Source: Pyrinomonadaceae bacterium
GTDB taxonomy: Bacteria; Acidobacteriota; Blastocatellia; Pyrinomonadales; Pyrinomonadaceae
DNA length: 64,000 nt
Reading direction: 5' to 3'
Assembly: GCA_036277115.1 (NCBI GenBank)
Contig: DASUNM010000011.1
Span: 124,001-188,000 of the forward strand
The position numbers and the translations under genes were made by a program. Positions 26,184 through 35,987 of this stretch are shown piece by piece. The notes beneath the pieces were generated by a model. It was not told where the DNA came from. It was given only the letters and a program-made list of their open reading frames with translations, and searched no databases. Within the stretch, counting starts at the first letter, position 1, and each line of letters starts with the position of its first letter.

Positions 26184-27856
26184 GCGGACTCAGCCGAGAC
26201 ACTCGTTGCTGCTTCGATTCTGTCGAGAAGTAGCGGGAGGGTCGCTCGCCTGGTCGCCGAGATCGCCAGACTCTCACTTCCCGTGTCGGTTTGAATTTCT
26301 CTCTGCATCGCGGCTAAGTCTGCCCGCTCGACTAAGTCTGTTTTGTTGAAGACCAGCAGGCGCGGGATTTCCTGCAGTTCAAGTTCCGCCAACGTTCGAT
26401 TCACCGATTCAACTTGCTGCTGCCACCGCGGATTTGCAGCGTCCACGAGATGAATCAGCAGGGAACTGCCGGCGATTTCTTCAATTGTTGACCGAAAGGC
26501 AGCCAGCAGATCCGGCGGCAGATCGCGGATGAAACCAACCGTATCGTTGATGATAACTTCCTTCTCACGCGGAAGTCGCAAACGCCGCGACGTCGGGTCC
26601 AGGGTCGCGAACATCCGCTTCTCCGCGAGTACGTGGCTCGAAGTCAGCAAATTAAGCAGCGTTGACTTGCCGGCATTGGTGTAACCAACGATGGAAACGA
26701 TTGGCACGGCGTGACGCAGCCGTTCTTTCCTGCGTTGCGCCCGATGGCCGCGTTGCGACGCCAGTTCCTTTTCCAGCCGATGAATTCGATCGCGCACGCG
26801 ACGGCGATCGGTTTCGAGCTTTGTTTCACCCGGTCCCCGTCCGCCGATCCCCCCTGCCAAACGCGAAAATGCTGAGTCCTGGCCGACGACCAGTCGCGGC
26901 AAAATATATTTGAGCTGCGCCAGTTCGACTTGAATCTTTCCTTCGCGAGACTGGGCGCGTTGCGCAAAGATGTCGAGGATCAACTGCGACCGGTCAATCA
27001 CCTTCAAATCCGTGGCTTCGGAAATCGAACGAACCTGTGCCGGCTGTAACTCGCGATCAAATATCAGAGCGTCCGCGCCCAGTTGCATCGCGCTAATCAG
27101 CAACTCATCCAGCTTGCCTTTCCCCATCACGGTGCGCGGATCGATAGCCTGCCGGCGTTGAATTACTTCTTCCAGCACCACGACACCCGCCGAAAGAGCG
27201 AGCTCCCGCAGTTCAGCCATAGAATCCTCGGCTTCGCTGATCGGTCCGGTCGTAACGTTGACGAGGATCACCGCGTCGCCGGCGCCCGTGCGTTTTACTG
27301 TCCTGCGATTGCGCGCCAATTCAGCTTCGAGCGCTTCCATCAACTCGAGGAAATGGACGTTGAGTTGACTCGGGAGCGCAGGCTCAAGAAATCCGAATTG
27401 ATCACCCTTCCCGTTTTCTTCCGCCGGCCGCGACGGCAGGATGTGAGCCGCGCGCACGACGCCAGGCAGTCCCGTGCGTTGGTCAACGTCGATCGCGGCC
27501 ATCAAATCCAATCGCAGCAGCGCCAGGTCCGTCAGGTCGTCGCGCGTTAGTTCTTCGCCCCGCAGATGCGTGTGCACGCAACGCAATCCGCGAAAACGAT
27601 CGCCCGCCACACGCACACGCTTGAAGTCCGGCAATTCGATCCGGCGCGCGTCGCCCACTGTCACGTATTCAATGTAACCCTTGCGATCGATGAGCACGCC
27701 TATCTGGCGATTCGTCTCATGCGACAACTCGCTTAATTGCCGTGCAAATTCCGGCGTCACAACTTGATCCGGGCTGATGCGGCGCTGGTAAAGCTTCTCA
27801 ATGCGCCGCAACTGGTTCGGTTTCAGGCCGTTGGTGTTTCCGTGCAGGTTCCTCAT
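26156..27856 (-). CDS. hflX: GTPase HflX (long form)
   Basis: Ribosome-associated GTPase that can split stalled or idle 70S ribosomes. The HflX signature [11 protein letters not shown] is at 338-348, P-loop GYTNAGKST at 391-399, G3 DTVGF at 438-442 and NKTD near 510. The protein is 566 residues because of an N-terminal region of about 180 residues before the usual HflX domain ([11 protein letters not shown]), a long form also found in some Gram-positives. The 3' end overlaps HIT convergently, and its 5' end overlaps a possible upstream extension of the NHL gene. The ATG at 27856 precedes a sensible N-terminus. Confidence 0.93.
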   Translation of the reverse strand: MRNLHGNTNGLKPNQLRRIEKLYQRRISPDQVVTPEFARQLSELSHETNRQIGVLIDRKGYIEYVTVGDARRIELPDFKRVRVAGDRFRGLRCVHTHLRGEELTRDDLTDLALLRLDLMAAIDVDQRTGLPGVVRAAHILPSRPAEENGKGDQFGFLEPALPSQLNVHFLELMEALEAELARNRRTVKRTGAGDAVILVNVTTGPISEAEDSMAELRELALSAGVVVLEEVIQRRQAIDPRTVMGKGKLDELLISAMQLGADALIFDRELQPAQVRSISEATDLKVIDRSQLILDIFAQRAQSREGKIQVELAQLKYILPRLVVGQDSAFSRLAGGIGGRGPGETKLETDRRRVRDRIHRLEKELASQRGHRAQRRKERLRHAVPIVSIVGYTNAGKSTLLNLLTSSHVLAEKRMFATLDPTSRRLRLPREKEVIINDTVGFIRDLPPDLLAAFRSTIEEIAGSSLLIHLVDAANPRWQQQVESVNRTLAELELQEIPRLLVFNKTDLVERADLAAMQREIQTDTGSESLAISATRRATLPLLLDRIEAATSVSAESAQNFESSLR

Positions 27857-27968
27857 TTATGAACTGTCTCATTCTAACCGAAAAAGCGGCACGGGCGTCC
27901 CACCCGTGAATTCACGCGCCAGAAGCGCGGGTCATACGAGTTCGACAACGCTCGTCCGCGTCGTTACC

Positions 27969-29042
27969 ATGACGTTTTCCCTAATGAGCAAAGAGACAGC
28001 AATCAGACGCATCGTGCCCGCTGCGGCCATTCCCGGTGGCGAGGTCGCCGTCGAGTTGGATCTCCAGTACGGAGCTGCCGCACCGCGCGTGCTAATCGAC
28101 GGCGCGGCGGCCCACGTCGTGGCAGATTCAAAGCAGAGAGTGTTGGCGTTGGTACCGGGCATTCAGGGCGGGGAGGCACAAGTCACACTTTCGGTTGATG
28201 ATGGGACGCCGTCGATAATCGCCCCCTCGCGTCTTCTCGTCGGTACGAAGCTCACGGGCGACATTCATGCCGTCGCAAATCCAGCAGTCGATCCGGCGGA
28301 TGGAACGCTCTACGTGACACGATCAGGATCTCGCGGTGAGCACATCCCGGTCTCGATTTATCGAATCAACTCTGAAGACGAGTTGGAAGAGTTCTCCGGG
28401 GATATTACAAATCCGACTGGCATCGCTTTCGACCATCGCGGCCAGATGTTCGTCACCAGTCGCTTGGACGGCACAGTCTATCGCGTTTCGCCGGTGAAAG
28501 AGTGCTCAGTCTTCGCGAGCGATTTGGGCATTGCGACGGGGCTGGCCTTCAATCAGGACGGCGATATGTTCGTCGGCGATCGCAGCGGAACGATTTTCAA
28601 AATCAATGGCATCGGCGAGGCGTCGCCGTGGGCCGAACACGAGCCTTCCGTTTCGGCCTATCATCTGGCGTTTGGACCAGACGATGCACTCTACGTTGCG
28701 GGTCCGACCGTTTCCAGCTTTGACGCCATCACGCGTTTCGACAAGTTTGGTGCGGCGGAAGTCTTCTTCCGGGGCCTGGGACGTCCGCAGGGACTCGCAT
28801 TCGACACTAACGGGAACCTGTACGTCGCCGCGTCCCTGGGCGGCCGGCGCGGGATTGTGAAGATTTCAGCGGACGGCAAGAGCGCGGAGCTGCTGGTGGC
28901 AGGAATGAATGTTGTTGGGCTCGCATTCTCGCGGCCGGGCGATATGATCGTGGCTACGAACGATAGTGTTTACAGCTTGCGCCTGGGTATCGAGGGACTA
29001 TTGTTATCGCAGGATTGGGCTTTGACGCGCGAAACACCGTGA
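27969..29042 (+). CDS. SMP-30/NHL-type beta-propeller protein with N-terminal IPT-like domain
   Basis: Predicted soluble propeller. Residues about 6-85 form an IPT/TIG-like Ig fold (IRRIVPAAAIPGGEVAVELD). The rest repeats the NHL/SMP-30 pattern (TGIAFDHRGQMFVTSRLDGT, GLAFNQDGDMFVGDRSGT, GLAFDTNGNLYVAASL). No metal-binding residues of true gluconolactonases are confidently identified, so enzymatic activity is not claimed. No signal peptide is evident. Two nearby starts exist, ATG 27969 and ATG 27984; longer extensions toward 27801 run through hflX and a small palindrome (CACGGGCGTCCCACCCGTG, about 27890) and are rejected. Confidence 0.75.
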   Translation: MTFSLMSKETAIRRIVPAAAIPGGEVAVELDLQYGAAAPRVLIDGAAAHVVADSKQRVLALVPGIQGGEAQVTLSVDDGTPSIIAPSRLLVGTKLTGDIHAVANPAVDPADGTLYVTRSGSRGEHIPVSIYRINSEDELEEFSGDITNPTGIAFDHRGQMFVTSRLDGTVYRVSPVKECSVFASDLGIATGLAFNQDGDMFVGDRSGTIFKINGIGEASPWAEHEPSVSAYHLAFGPDDALYVAGPTVSSFDAITRFDKFGAAEVFFRGLGRPQGLAFDTNGNLYVAASLGGRRGIVKISADGKSAELLVAGMNVVGLAFSRPGDMIVATNDSVYSLRLGIEGLLLSQDWALTRETP

Positions 29043-29147
29043 TGTTACTTTCGCGGACGAACTTCAATTTTTCATTCGGAAATCAGAATCGAGTGCAGAG
29101 GCCGGCGTCGCCCGCCTCAGCCGAGGGTCAACGTCCTCGTCTAAACA

Positions 29148-29834
29148 ATGGGAAATATTGACGGCAACGTAATCGGACAGTTTCTCCTGTTCATGGTGGC
29201 TCTGATCTTCTCGCTGTCCGTACACGAGTCGGCACACGCGTGGATGTCGAACCGTTTTGGCGACGACCTCGCCCGGTTGCAGGGTCGCATCAGTCTTAAT
29301 CCCGTAGCGCACGTCGATCCGATCGGCACGCTTCTTTTTCCCGCCATTGCGTACTTTACCGGCGCCCCATTAATTGGTTGGGCTAAACCAACGCCGGTGA
29401 ATCCCTTGCGTTGGCGCAACAAGCGCGTGGCGAATTTCTGGGTGTCGGCGGCCGGCGTGATCAGCAATTTCATTATCGCGATTGTAGTGGCCGTGATCAT
29501 TCGCATCCTCGGAGCAACTAACCTGATTGTGTTGAGCCAGGACGGTATCGGCTTGCGCTCGGAATCCACAATCGCGGAAGGCGCGCTAAAGCTGTTGTTG
29601 ACCTTTTTTACGCTCAATGTCGCCCTGGGTGTTTTCAATCTCATTCCGATTCCGCCGCTGGATGGCAGCAAGATTCTCCAAAGTATCTTGCCGGATAGTT
29701 TTGACTCGGCATTCGAGTCGCTTGAGCGTTTTGGGTTTCTGTTGCTGATCTTCGCAATGTTTACAGGCGTGTTCAGAGTAATCTTCGGAGTGGTGATGCC
29801 GATTGCCGAAAAACTTCTCTTCCTCGGCGCATAA
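29148..29834 (+). CDS. Site-2 protease family zinc peptidase (M50)
   Basis: Intramembrane metalloprotease. Membrane segments run from about residues 9-25; HESAH (His26, Glu27, His30) is the zinc motif, and LIPIPPLDGSKIL (about 168-180) provides the third ligand (LDG). The 228-residue size and lack of a PDZ domain match the compact YdjB/SpoIVFB-like group rather than RseP. Co-directional with trpS, whose start is four bases after this stop, so translational coupling is likely. The substrate is unknown. Confidence 0.92.
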   Translation: MGNIDGNVIGQFLLFMVALIFSLSVHESAHAWMSNRFGDDLARLQGRISLNPVAHVDPIGTLLFPAIAYFTGAPLIGWAKPTPVNPLRWRNKRVANFWVSAAGVISNFIIAIVVAVIIRILGATNLIVLSQDGIGLRSESTIAEGALKLLLTFFTLNVALGVFNLIPIPPLDGSKILQSILPDSFDSAFESLERFGFLLLIFAMFTGVFRVIFGVVMPIAEKLLFLGA

Positions 29835-29838
29835 AGCA

Positions 29839-30828
29839 ATGAAACGAATCTTCAGCGGCGCGCAGCCCACCGGCAATGTTCATTTAGGCAACTACCTCGG
29901 CGCCCTACGGAATTGGGTGGCGCTGCAGCATGAATACGAAAGCTTCTTCTGCATCGTAAACCTCCACGCCGTCACCGTCCCGCAGGATCCAAAAGTTCTG
30001 ATCGAGAAAACTCGGGACCTGGCGCGCATCTATCTCGCGGTTGGGATCGACCCGGAGGTTTCGACAATCTTCGTGCAGTCGGATGTGCCGGAGCACGCGG
30101 AACTCACCTGGCTGCTCAACTGCGTCACGCGCATGTCTGAACTTGAGCGGATGACGCAATTCAAAGACAAGGCGCGAAAGCAGCAGGAGAATGTCGGCGT
30201 TGGATTGTTTGACTACCCCGTGCTGATGGCCGCGGATATTCTGCTATACCAAACGGATCTGGTTCCGGTCGGCGAAGACCAAAAGCAGCATCTCGAGCTA
30301 ACACGAGACATCGCCATTCGTTTCAATCGCGATTATGGCGAGACTTTTCGCGTACCCGATCCTTTCATCCCGAGGGTTGGCGCGCGAATCATGTCGCTTG
30401 CCGATCCGGCGAAGAAGATGTCCAAGTCTGACGAGGAAAGCGAAGCCGGGTGCGTCATGCTTCTGGACTCTGATGATGCGGTGCTGCGCAAGTTCAAACG
30501 TGCGGTCACTGACTCAGGCACTGAGATTCGGTTCGATGCAAACCGGCCTGCCATCAACAATCTGCTGACGATTTACCATCTGCTCACGGGGAAGAGTAAT
30601 CAGGAAGTCGAAGATCACTTTAACGGCAAAGGTTATGCAAGCCTGAAGCAGGAGTTGGCGGACGTTACGATCGAGTTTCTGAAGCCGATTCAGGAGCGCG
30701 TGAAAGCGATCGATGATGGTAAACTGAACGCGATTTTGGAAAGAGGAGCCGCCCGCGCGCAGGAAATTGCGCGCACGACGCTCTCTGACGCCAAGAGGAG
30801 AATGGGACTGGTCGGCGCGCGACAATGA
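29839..30828 (+). CDS. trpS: Tryptophan--tRNA ligase
   Basis: Charges tRNA-Trp. Class I signature: HLGN in GAQPTGNVHLGNYLGAL (HIGH-like) and KMSKSDEE (KMSKS). GEDQKQHLELTRDIA is also typical. 329 residues from ATG 29839, which lies four bases after the upstream protease stop; a 12-codon extension inside the protease gene is rejected. The stop overlaps the scpA start by ATGA, forming trpS-scpA-scpB-rluB. No T-box-like leader is present. Confidence 0.96.
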   Translation: MKRIFSGAQPTGNVHLGNYLGALRNWVALQHEYESFFCIVNLHAVTVPQDPKVLIEKTRDLARIYLAVGIDPEVSTIFVQSDVPEHAELTWLLNCVTRMSELERMTQFKDKARKQQENVGVGLFDYPVLMAADILLYQTDLVPVGEDQKQHLELTRDIAIRFNRDYGETFRVPDPFIPRVGARIMSLADPAKKMSKSDEESEAGCVMLLDSDDAVLRKFKRAVTDSGTEIRFDANRPAINNLLTIYHLLTGKSNQEVEDHFNGKGYASLKQELADVTIEFLKPIQERVKAIDDGKLNAILERGAARAQEIARTTLSDAKRRMGLVGARQ

Positions 30829-31649
30829 CCGAAGAAACACAATCGAAAGAGAGCATCATGACCGCGACGGACAGCCCGCCGGAGACTCCGTCAACCATCA
30901 GTGTCGCGGGCGCCGCGCCGGCCATCGCTCCTGACTGCGAAAACGACCAACTGAAAATTACCCTCGGTGAATTTGAAGGGCCGCTCGACCTGCTGCTGTA
31001 TCTAATCCGGCAGGAACAGGTCAACATCTACGACATTCCGATCGCCCGAATTACAGATGAATACCTGCGTTATCTGAACCTGATGCAGGAGTTGGATCTC
31101 ACGATCGCCGGCGACTTTCTGGTGATGGCCGCACAGTTGATCGAGGTGAAGTCACGCATGCTGCTGCCGCGTGATCCACTCGCGGCCGAGGAAGAGGTCG
31201 AAGACCCGCGTGCGGATCTGGTTAACCGGCTGCTCGAGCACGAGAAATTCAAATCAGCGGCCCAGATGCTTTGGTCGCGCGCGACCGTCGAACAGGCTGT
31301 GTTTAAGCGCGCCGAAATCGAAACCGACAAGAACAATCCGGAAGTTTCAGTCGGGCTTTTCGATCTGCTCACGGTGTTTCAGAAGATTCTCGCGCGTCAC
31401 AAAGAAGAAGTGATGATGGAGATCGAGCGCGAGGAAGTGTCGATGGCCGAGATGATCGACCGCCTCCGCAACATGGTTCGATCGGCCGGCGAGCTGAACC
31501 TTCTGACGTTCTTCGAGCGCGCCCAATCCCGTCGCGAGCTCGTCGTGGCGTTTCTCTCAGTGTTGGAACTGGTACGCCTTGCCGAAATTTCTTTGGTGCA
31601 GCGCGAAACCTTCGGCGACATCACCGCGCGCCCGGTCAGTCCGGCCTAA
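30825..31649 (+). CDS. scpA: Segregation and condensation protein A
   Basis: Kleisin subunit of the SMC-ScpAB chromosome-organising complex. LGEFEGPLDLLLYLIRQEQV is the classic ScpA start of the conserved domain; YLRYLNLMQELDLTIAGDFL and LLEVKSRMLLP-like (VKSRMLLPRDPL) follow, with the C-terminal winged-helix part ending near LVQRETFGDI. The N-terminal extension (about 1-40) is low-complexity. 274 residues, family-typical. ATGA overlap with trpS, and scpB starts seven bases after its stop. Confidence 0.95.
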   Translation: MTEETQSKESIMTATDSPPETPSTISVAGAAPAIAPDCENDQLKITLGEFEGPLDLLLYLIRQEQVNIYDIPIARITDEYLRYLNLMQELDLTIAGDFLVMAAQLIEVKSRMLLPRDPLAAEEEVEDPRADLVNRLLEHEKFKSAAQMLWSRATVEQAVFKRAEIETDKNNPEVSVGLFDLLTVFQKILARHKEEVMMEIEREEVSMAEMIDRLRNMVRSAGELNLLTFFERAQSRRELVVAFLSVLELVRLAEISLVQRETFGDITARPVSPA

Positions 31650-31656
31650 AGTAACT

Positions 31657-32277
31657 ATGAGTGATGCGAAAGCAGCAGTAGAGATCGAGATCGAAATCGA
31701 ACCCGTCGAAGCTGACGAGATCGAAGGCACCCGCGAGATTTCAGCAACGGAGTTGAAGTCCATCGCTGAGGCTCTCATCTTTGTGGCGGAAGAACCGCTC
31801 GACGCGAAATTGATTGCGCGAGTGCTGCGCGTTGAGCTACCGGCGATCGAAGAAGCGATTCAATCGCTGGTCGAAGATTATGCGAACCGAAGCGGCGGGC
31901 TGCAATTGCGCGAGATCGCCGGCGGCTGGCAAATCTCGACTCAGCCCGAACATCACGAACACGTGCGCGCTTACCTGAAGTCAAAACCCAGCGCGAAGTT
32001 GTCATTGGCCTCGCTGGAAACCCTGGCCGTAATCGCCTACAAACAGCCGGTCACGGTGCCTGAGATTCTCGAGATTCGCGGCGTGCAGTCGCCTTCGGCT
32101 ATTAAGACTCTGCTCGACAAACGCCTGATTGTCGCGAAAGGCCGGAAAGAAACCGTTGGCCGGCCGATGATGTACGGCACTTCGAAAGAATTTCTGATTC
32201 AGTTTGGTCTCAAAGACCTGTCAGAGTTGCCGAGCATCGAAGATTTCCAGGACCTCGCCGGCGCCGCGAATGAATGA
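31657..32277 (+). CDS. scpB: Segregation and condensation protein B
   Basis: Partner of ScpA, binding as a dimer through two winged helices. SIAEALIFVAEEPLDAKLIA and LETLAVIAYKQPVTVPEILE are the diagnostic segments; TLLDKRLIVAKGRKETVGRP is the second wing. An acidic N-terminus (EIEIEIEPVEADE) precedes them. 206 residues from ATG 31657; a start at 31579 inside scpA is rejected. Twelve bases separate it from the pseudouridine synthase gene. Confidence 0.95.
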   Translation: MSDAKAAVEIEIEIEPVEADEIEGTREISATELKSIAEALIFVAEEPLDAKLIARVLRVELPAIEEAIQSLVEDYANRSGGLQLREIAGGWQISTQPEHHEHVRAYLKSKPSAKLSLASLETLAVIAYKQPVTVPEILEIRGVQSPSAIKTLLDKRLIVAKGRKETVGRPMMYGTSKEFLIQFGLKDLSELPSIEDFQDLAGAANE

Positions 32278-32289
32278 TGGTCGCGACTA

Positions 32290-33075
32290 ATGGAAGAGCG
32301 TCTGCAAAAGTTAATTGCCGCCGCCGGCATTGCCTCACGCCGCCACGCCGAAGAACTAATCAAGGCCGGCAAAGTTGCCGTCAATGGCGCGGTCGTCACC
32401 GAACTCGGCACGAAAGCTAATCCCGAAACCGATCACATCAAGGTCAACGGCCGCCTCATCAATAAGCTGCTGGAACCGCAGGAGAAGGTGTACGTGCTGC
32501 TCAACAAACCGAAAGGGTACTTGAGCAGCTTGTCGGATCCGAAAGGCCGGCCGCTGGTCACGCAACTAGTTCCGGCAGCGCTCGGCCGGCTGCATCCGGT
32601 GGGCCGGCTCGACTTCAATACCGAAGGTTTACTTCTGCTGACCAACGATGGTGACTTCACAAATCATGTGACATCGGCGCGCAATGGCATCCCCAAGGTG
32701 TACCGGGTCAAGGTGAAAGGGATTCCGACGGAGAACGCAATCGAGAGGTTGCGACGCGGTGTGCGGCTTGACGATGGCGTGCGGACCGCGCCGGCTGAGA
32801 TCCTTCCGTTGGAACAAACCGGAGTGAATGCCTGGTTCGAAATGACGCTGCACGAAGGTCGCAATCAGCAGATTCGTCGCATGTTCGACGCCATCGGACA
32901 TTCGGTGTTGAAGCTGTCGCGCGAGCGCATCGGCCCGCTCAGTGATTCACGAATGAAACCAGGTGATTGGCGGCTCCTCCTGCCCGTCGAAGTTAAAAGG
33001 TTCTACCGCCCCCGGCGCGAACCTTCACGTCAAACTAAACGCCCACGCCGCAGACTGCGAGTTTCTTCGCGTTAG
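32290..33075 (+). CDS. rluB: rRNA pseudouridine synthase, RluB/RsuA family
   Basis: Converts an rRNA uridine to pseudouridine. The N-terminal S4 domain (MEERLQKLIAAAGIASRRHA) is followed by the catalytic domain with GRLDFNTEGLLLLTNDG, where the Asp is the nucleophile, and NQQIRRMFDAIGH. The C-terminal 30 residues are Arg-rich. 261 residues. RluB (23S) is favoured over RsuA (16S) because the genome context scpA-scpB-rluB is common, but the two cannot be separated on motif alone. Confidence 0.9.
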   Translation: MEERLQKLIAAAGIASRRHAEELIKAGKVAVNGAVVTELGTKANPETDHIKVNGRLINKLLEPQEKVYVLLNKPKGYLSSLSDPKGRPLVTQLVPAALGRLHPVGRLDFNTEGLLLLTNDGDFTNHVTSARNGIPKVYRVKVKGIPTENAIERLRRGVRLDDGVRTAPAEILPLEQTGVNAWFEMTLHEGRNQQIRRMFDAIGHSVLKLSRERIGPLSDSRMKPGDWRLLLPVEVKRFYRPRREPSRQTKRPRRRLRVSSR

Positions 33076-33103
33076 GTTACAATGCAAAGTTGCATTAAAG
33101 CTG

Positions 33104-33130
33104 CGACAGGCGTCTTCCGGCCTGTCGTTT
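33104..33130 (+). terminator. Hairpin after the scpAB-rluB set
   Basis: CGACAGGC / GCCTGTCG stem (8 bp, 8-base loop) followed by TTTGAG. A short T-run makes it a modest intrinsic terminator 28 bases after the stop. Confidence 0.5.
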
Positions 33131-33146
33131 GAGTGTAAGGCTGAGT

Positions 33147-33178
33147 GTGTCGGAACCCGGAGCGGTAGCGACGGGATC
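33147..33178. repeat. Single arm of family G repeat
   Basis: GTGTCGGAACCCGGAGCGGT and the bases that follow match the left arm of the complete palindrome at 56559-56641 with one mismatch. The opposite arm is absent here, suggesting a decayed or half copy. Confidence 0.65.
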
Positions 33179-33231
33179 ATAAATTCGAGTTAAGGCTGTA
33201 AGCGCTCCCAATCGGTCGCGGTTCTGTAATC

Positions 33232-34377
33232 ATGGAATTCGAACTCACTGAAGAACAACAACAAATGAAGATGAGCGTGCGCGAGTTCGCTGAGAGCGAG
33301 ATGGCGCCGCACGTTATGGAATGGGATGAAACCCAGCATTTTCCCATTGAGCTGAAACCGAAGCTCGCCGAATTGGGTCTGCTCGGCGTGCTGTTTCCGG
33401 AAGAGTACGGTGGCGCGGGTCTCGGTTACGTGGAATACGCAACGGTGATCGAGGAATTGTCACGGGTTGATGGCTCGGTCGGAATCTCGGTCGCCGCGCA
33501 CACGTCGCTTTGTTCGAATCACATTTTTCAGTACGGCACTGAAGCGCAGAAACAGAAGTACCTCGTGCCGCTCGCGAGTGGCGAACACATCGGCGCGTGG
33601 GGATTGACGGAACCCGGCGCCGGATCGGATGCGTCAGGGACGCGCACGACGGCTGTTCGGCAAGACGGAGGCTGGTTAATCAACGGGGCCAAGAACTTCA
33701 TCACGCATGCCATTCACGGGGATACGTGTGTGGCGTTCGCTTCGAGCGACCGCGCGAAACGCAGCAAGGGCATTACCGGATTCATTTTTGAAAAAGGCAT
33801 GAAGGGCTTTTCGCCTTCAAAGAAAGAGAACAAGCTCGGCTTGCGCGCCTCAGAAACAGCGAGTGTCGTATTCGAAGATTGTTTTGTGCCGGATGAGAAT
33901 CGCATCGGCGATGAAGGCAAGGGCTTTGTAAACGCGATGGAGATTCTGGACGGCGGACGCATTTCGATTGCGGCCCTAGCCGTCGGTATCGCGCAGGGCG
34001 CGTACGAATCGGCGGTGCGCTATTCGGGTGAGCGACAGCAGTTCGGCAAACCGATTCGTGAGTTTCAGGCAATTCAGTTCAAGCTGGCGGACATGGCGAC
34101 GCAAATCGACGCCGCGCGGCTGTTGATGTATCGCGCCGCGTGGATGAAGGATCAGGGAAAGAGAACGACCAGAGAATCGTCGATGGCGAAGCTGTACTCA
34201 TCCGAAATCAGCGTTAAGGTTTGCGAAGAAGCGATTCAGATCCACGGCGGCTATGGCTATACAAAGGACTATCCGGCGGAGAAGTACTGGCGCGATTCAA
34301 AGCTCTGCACGATAGGTGAAGGCACGTCAGAGATTCAACGGATGATCATTGCCCGCGAGATTCTGAAGGGGACCTGA
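33232..34377 (+). CDS. Acyl-CoA dehydrogenase
   Basis: FAD-dependent acyl-CoA dehydrogenase (short/branched-chain type). The N-terminal helical part starts [38 protein letters not shown] is the family signature for FAD/substrate binding; [20 protein letters not shown] and IGEGTSEIQ contain the second signature and the catalytic Glu. 381 residues, standard. Downstream lie MeaB and methylmalonyl-CoA epimerase, pointing to degradation of branched-chain or odd-chain acyl groups via propionyl-CoA. The exact acyl preference is not readable. Confidence 0.94.
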   Translation: MEFELTEEQQQMKMSVREFAESEMAPHVMEWDETQHFPIELKPKLAELGLLGVLFPEEYGGAGLGYVEYATVIEELSRVDGSVGISVAAHTSLCSNHIFQYGTEAQKQKYLVPLASGEHIGAWGLTEPGAGSDASGTRTTAVRQDGGWLINGAKNFITHAIHGDTCVAFASSDRAKRSKGITGFIFEKGMKGFSPSKKENKLGLRASETASVVFEDCFVPDENRIGDEGKGFVNAMEILDGGRISIAALAVGIAQGAYESAVRYSGERQQFGKPIREFQAIQFKLADMATQIDAARLLMYRAAWMKDQGKRTTRESSMAKLYSSEISVKVCEEAIQIHGGYGYTKDYPAEKYWRDSKLCTIGEGTSEIQRMIIAREILKGT

Positions 34378-34461
34378 GGGTTTTGGACTGGAGCCTTCCG
34401 CTTGCCGCTTCCGTAAATGAGCAGGCGAGGACGCTTGCGCTCCAGTCAGTTCGCCCTTTTC

Positions 34462-35412
34462 ATGAGCAGCTTCATTGATCGAATTGTCTCCGGAGAGCTG
34501 ACGGCGGTCGCGCGCGCGATCTCGCGTGTAGAAGACGGCGCCTCATCGGCTTCTGAGTTGATGAAAGACGTGTTCGCGTGCGCGGGCAAAGCACTCGTAA
34601 TTGGGATTACGGGCGCGCCGGGTGCGGGCAAGTCAACGATCGTTGACAAGCTAGCTGCTTACTATCGCAAGCAGGGCGAGCGCGTCGGCATTATCGCGGT
34701 CGATCCGTCCAGTCCCTTTTCCGGCGGCGCGATCCTTGGTGATCGCATCCGGATGCAGACCTTGTCGCTCGACAAAAACGTTTTCATTCGATCGATGGCC
34801 ACGCGCGGAAATCTCGGGGGCTTGGCCCGCGGGACGGTGGATGCAGTCGCGATTCTCGATGCGGCCGGCTATCAAAAGATTCTGGTCGAAACCGTCGGGG
34901 TTGGCCAGGACGAAGTTGAAATCATAAAGACGGCTGACGTTTGCGTGGTCGTTTTGGTTCCCGGCATGGGCGACGATGTGCAGGCCTTGAAGGCCGGCAT
35001 CATGGAAATTGGCGACGTCCTGGTGCTGAACAAGGCTGATCGCGAAGGGATTCTGCGCGCGGAAAAAGAGTTGCAGGCTTTGCTTTCGCTGGCAGAGCGA
35101 GATGACGCCTGGCAACCGACTATCGTCAAAACCGTCGCGACGGAAAGCAAAGGCATCGAAGAGCTTGCTGCGGCGATCAAACAATGTCGCGAGTTTCAGC
35201 AGTCGAGGCCGGAAACCAGCGCACGTCGCCTGGCCATTGCGCGCTGGCGGATTCTTGAGTTGTTGCGTGAGCAACTTGTGAACGAGGCGCTGGGTGGAAA
35301 CGGCGCCGCTGAGAGGCTGGAAGCGCTGGCGGCGGAGGTGGCGTCAAAGCAGCGCGATCCGTATTCGGCGGTCGAGGAACTTATCGGAATGTCAGTAGTC
35401 AGTAGTCAGTAG
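34462..35412 (+). CDS. meaB: Methylmalonyl-CoA mutase-associated GTPase MeaB
   Basis: G3E-family GTPase (formerly ArgK) that protects and reloads B12-dependent methylmalonyl-CoA mutase. P-loop GAPGAGKST is at about residues 52-60, SSPFSGGAILGDRIRM follows, ETVGVGQDEVEI is the switch region, and VLNKAD the base-recognition motif. 316 residues from ATG 34462; a 15-codon upstream extension is rejected. The last residues (SVVSSQ) and the stop are encoded by a short direct repeat that continues into the spacer. The mutase itself is not in the window. Confidence 0.93.
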   Translation: MSSFIDRIVSGELTAVARAISRVEDGASSASELMKDVFACAGKALVIGITGAPGAGKSTIVDKLAAYYRKQGERVGIIAVDPSSPFSGGAILGDRIRMQTLSLDKNVFIRSMATRGNLGGLARGTVDAVAILDAAGYQKILVETVGVGQDEVEIIKTADVCVVVLVPGMGDDVQALKAGIMEIGDVLVLNKADREGILRAEKELQALLSLAERDDAWQPTIVKTVATESKGIEELAAAIKQCREFQQSRPETSARRLAIARWRILELLREQLVNEALGGNGAAERLEALAAEVASKQRDPYSAVEELIGMSVVSSQ

Positions 35413-35453
35413 TCAGTTGGCATTTGTACTTTGTACTTCGTGCTTTGTACTTA
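35391..35453. repeat. Short direct repeats (GTCAGTA and TGTACTT units)
   Basis: GTCAGTA repeated from 35391 across the meaB stop codon, followed by TGTACTTTGTACTTCGTGCTTTG-like units. Non-coding beyond the stop. A comparable AGTGAGCAGTG run follows the gene ending at 39677. Confidence 0.6.
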
Positions 35454-35549
35454 GACGTCCAAACCAAAGAGCCGTCTTCAAAACTTTGGCTCTAATCTGA
35501 TTCCAGGTCAAAGTACCAAGAACAAAACGATAACTGACCAGTGACCCAG

Positions 35550-35951
35550 ATGAAGATTCATCACATTGGAATCGCCACCAGCGGCATTGATGACGCCTCG
35601 GACGTCTGGCGAGATTTGCTGGGTTTGCGTGCCGACCACACCGAAGAGGTGGCTGGACAAAAAGTCCGCGTCTGCATGCTGCCCGTCGGAGAATCGCGAT
35701 TTGAGTTGCTGGAGCCCATGTCGGCGGACTCTCCGATATCAAAATTTCTCGAAAAACGTGGCGGCGGCATCCATCACATCGCCGTGAGCGTCGAAGATAT
35801 TCAAGCGACCCTGGCGGACTTGAAAACCAAAGGTGCAAAACTAATCGATGAAAAGCCGCGGGTGGGCGCGGGCGGTTGCCTTGTAGCCTTCATTCATCCA
35901 TCATCCACGGGCGGCGTTTTGCTGGAATTGGTACAGGATCCGCAGTTGTAA
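35550..35951 (+). CDS. mce: Methylmalonyl-CoA epimerase (VOC fold)
   Basis: Interconverts (S)- and (R)-methylmalonyl-CoA in the propionate pathway. Two VOC half-domains: MKIHHIGIATSGIDDASDVW with the first metal His, and GGGIHHIAVSVEDI with the second; VLLELVQD supplies the Glu ligand. 133 residues from ATG 35550; a GTG at 35541 is a nearby alternative. It follows meaB, supporting the assignment. Confidence 0.92.
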   Translation: MKIHHIGIATSGIDDASDVWRDLLGLRADHTEEVAGQKVRVCMLPVGESRFELLEPMSADSPISKFLEKRGGGIHHIAVSVEDIQATLADLKTKGAKLIDEKPRVGAGGCLVAFIHPSSTGGVLLELVQDPQL

Positions 35952-35987
35952 ATCACCAATTTATTAGTTTCGAAAGGAAGTCTTGTT

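Noticed and set aside
33076-33231. tRNA gene in the 33.1 kb spacer
   Set aside because: The hairpin there (33104-33130) has no cloverleaf arms or TTCRA loop; no tRNA was recognised elsewhere in the window by eye, although a covariance search would be more reliable.
34417-34461. Longer start for meaB at 34417
   Set aside because: Fifteen residues without family similarity; MSSFIDRIVSGE at 34462 is the plausible start.
35391-35453. Possible CRISPR-like repeats near 35.4 kb and 39.7 kb
   Set aside because: Units are 7-12 bases, directly adjacent and without spacers, unlike CRISPR.
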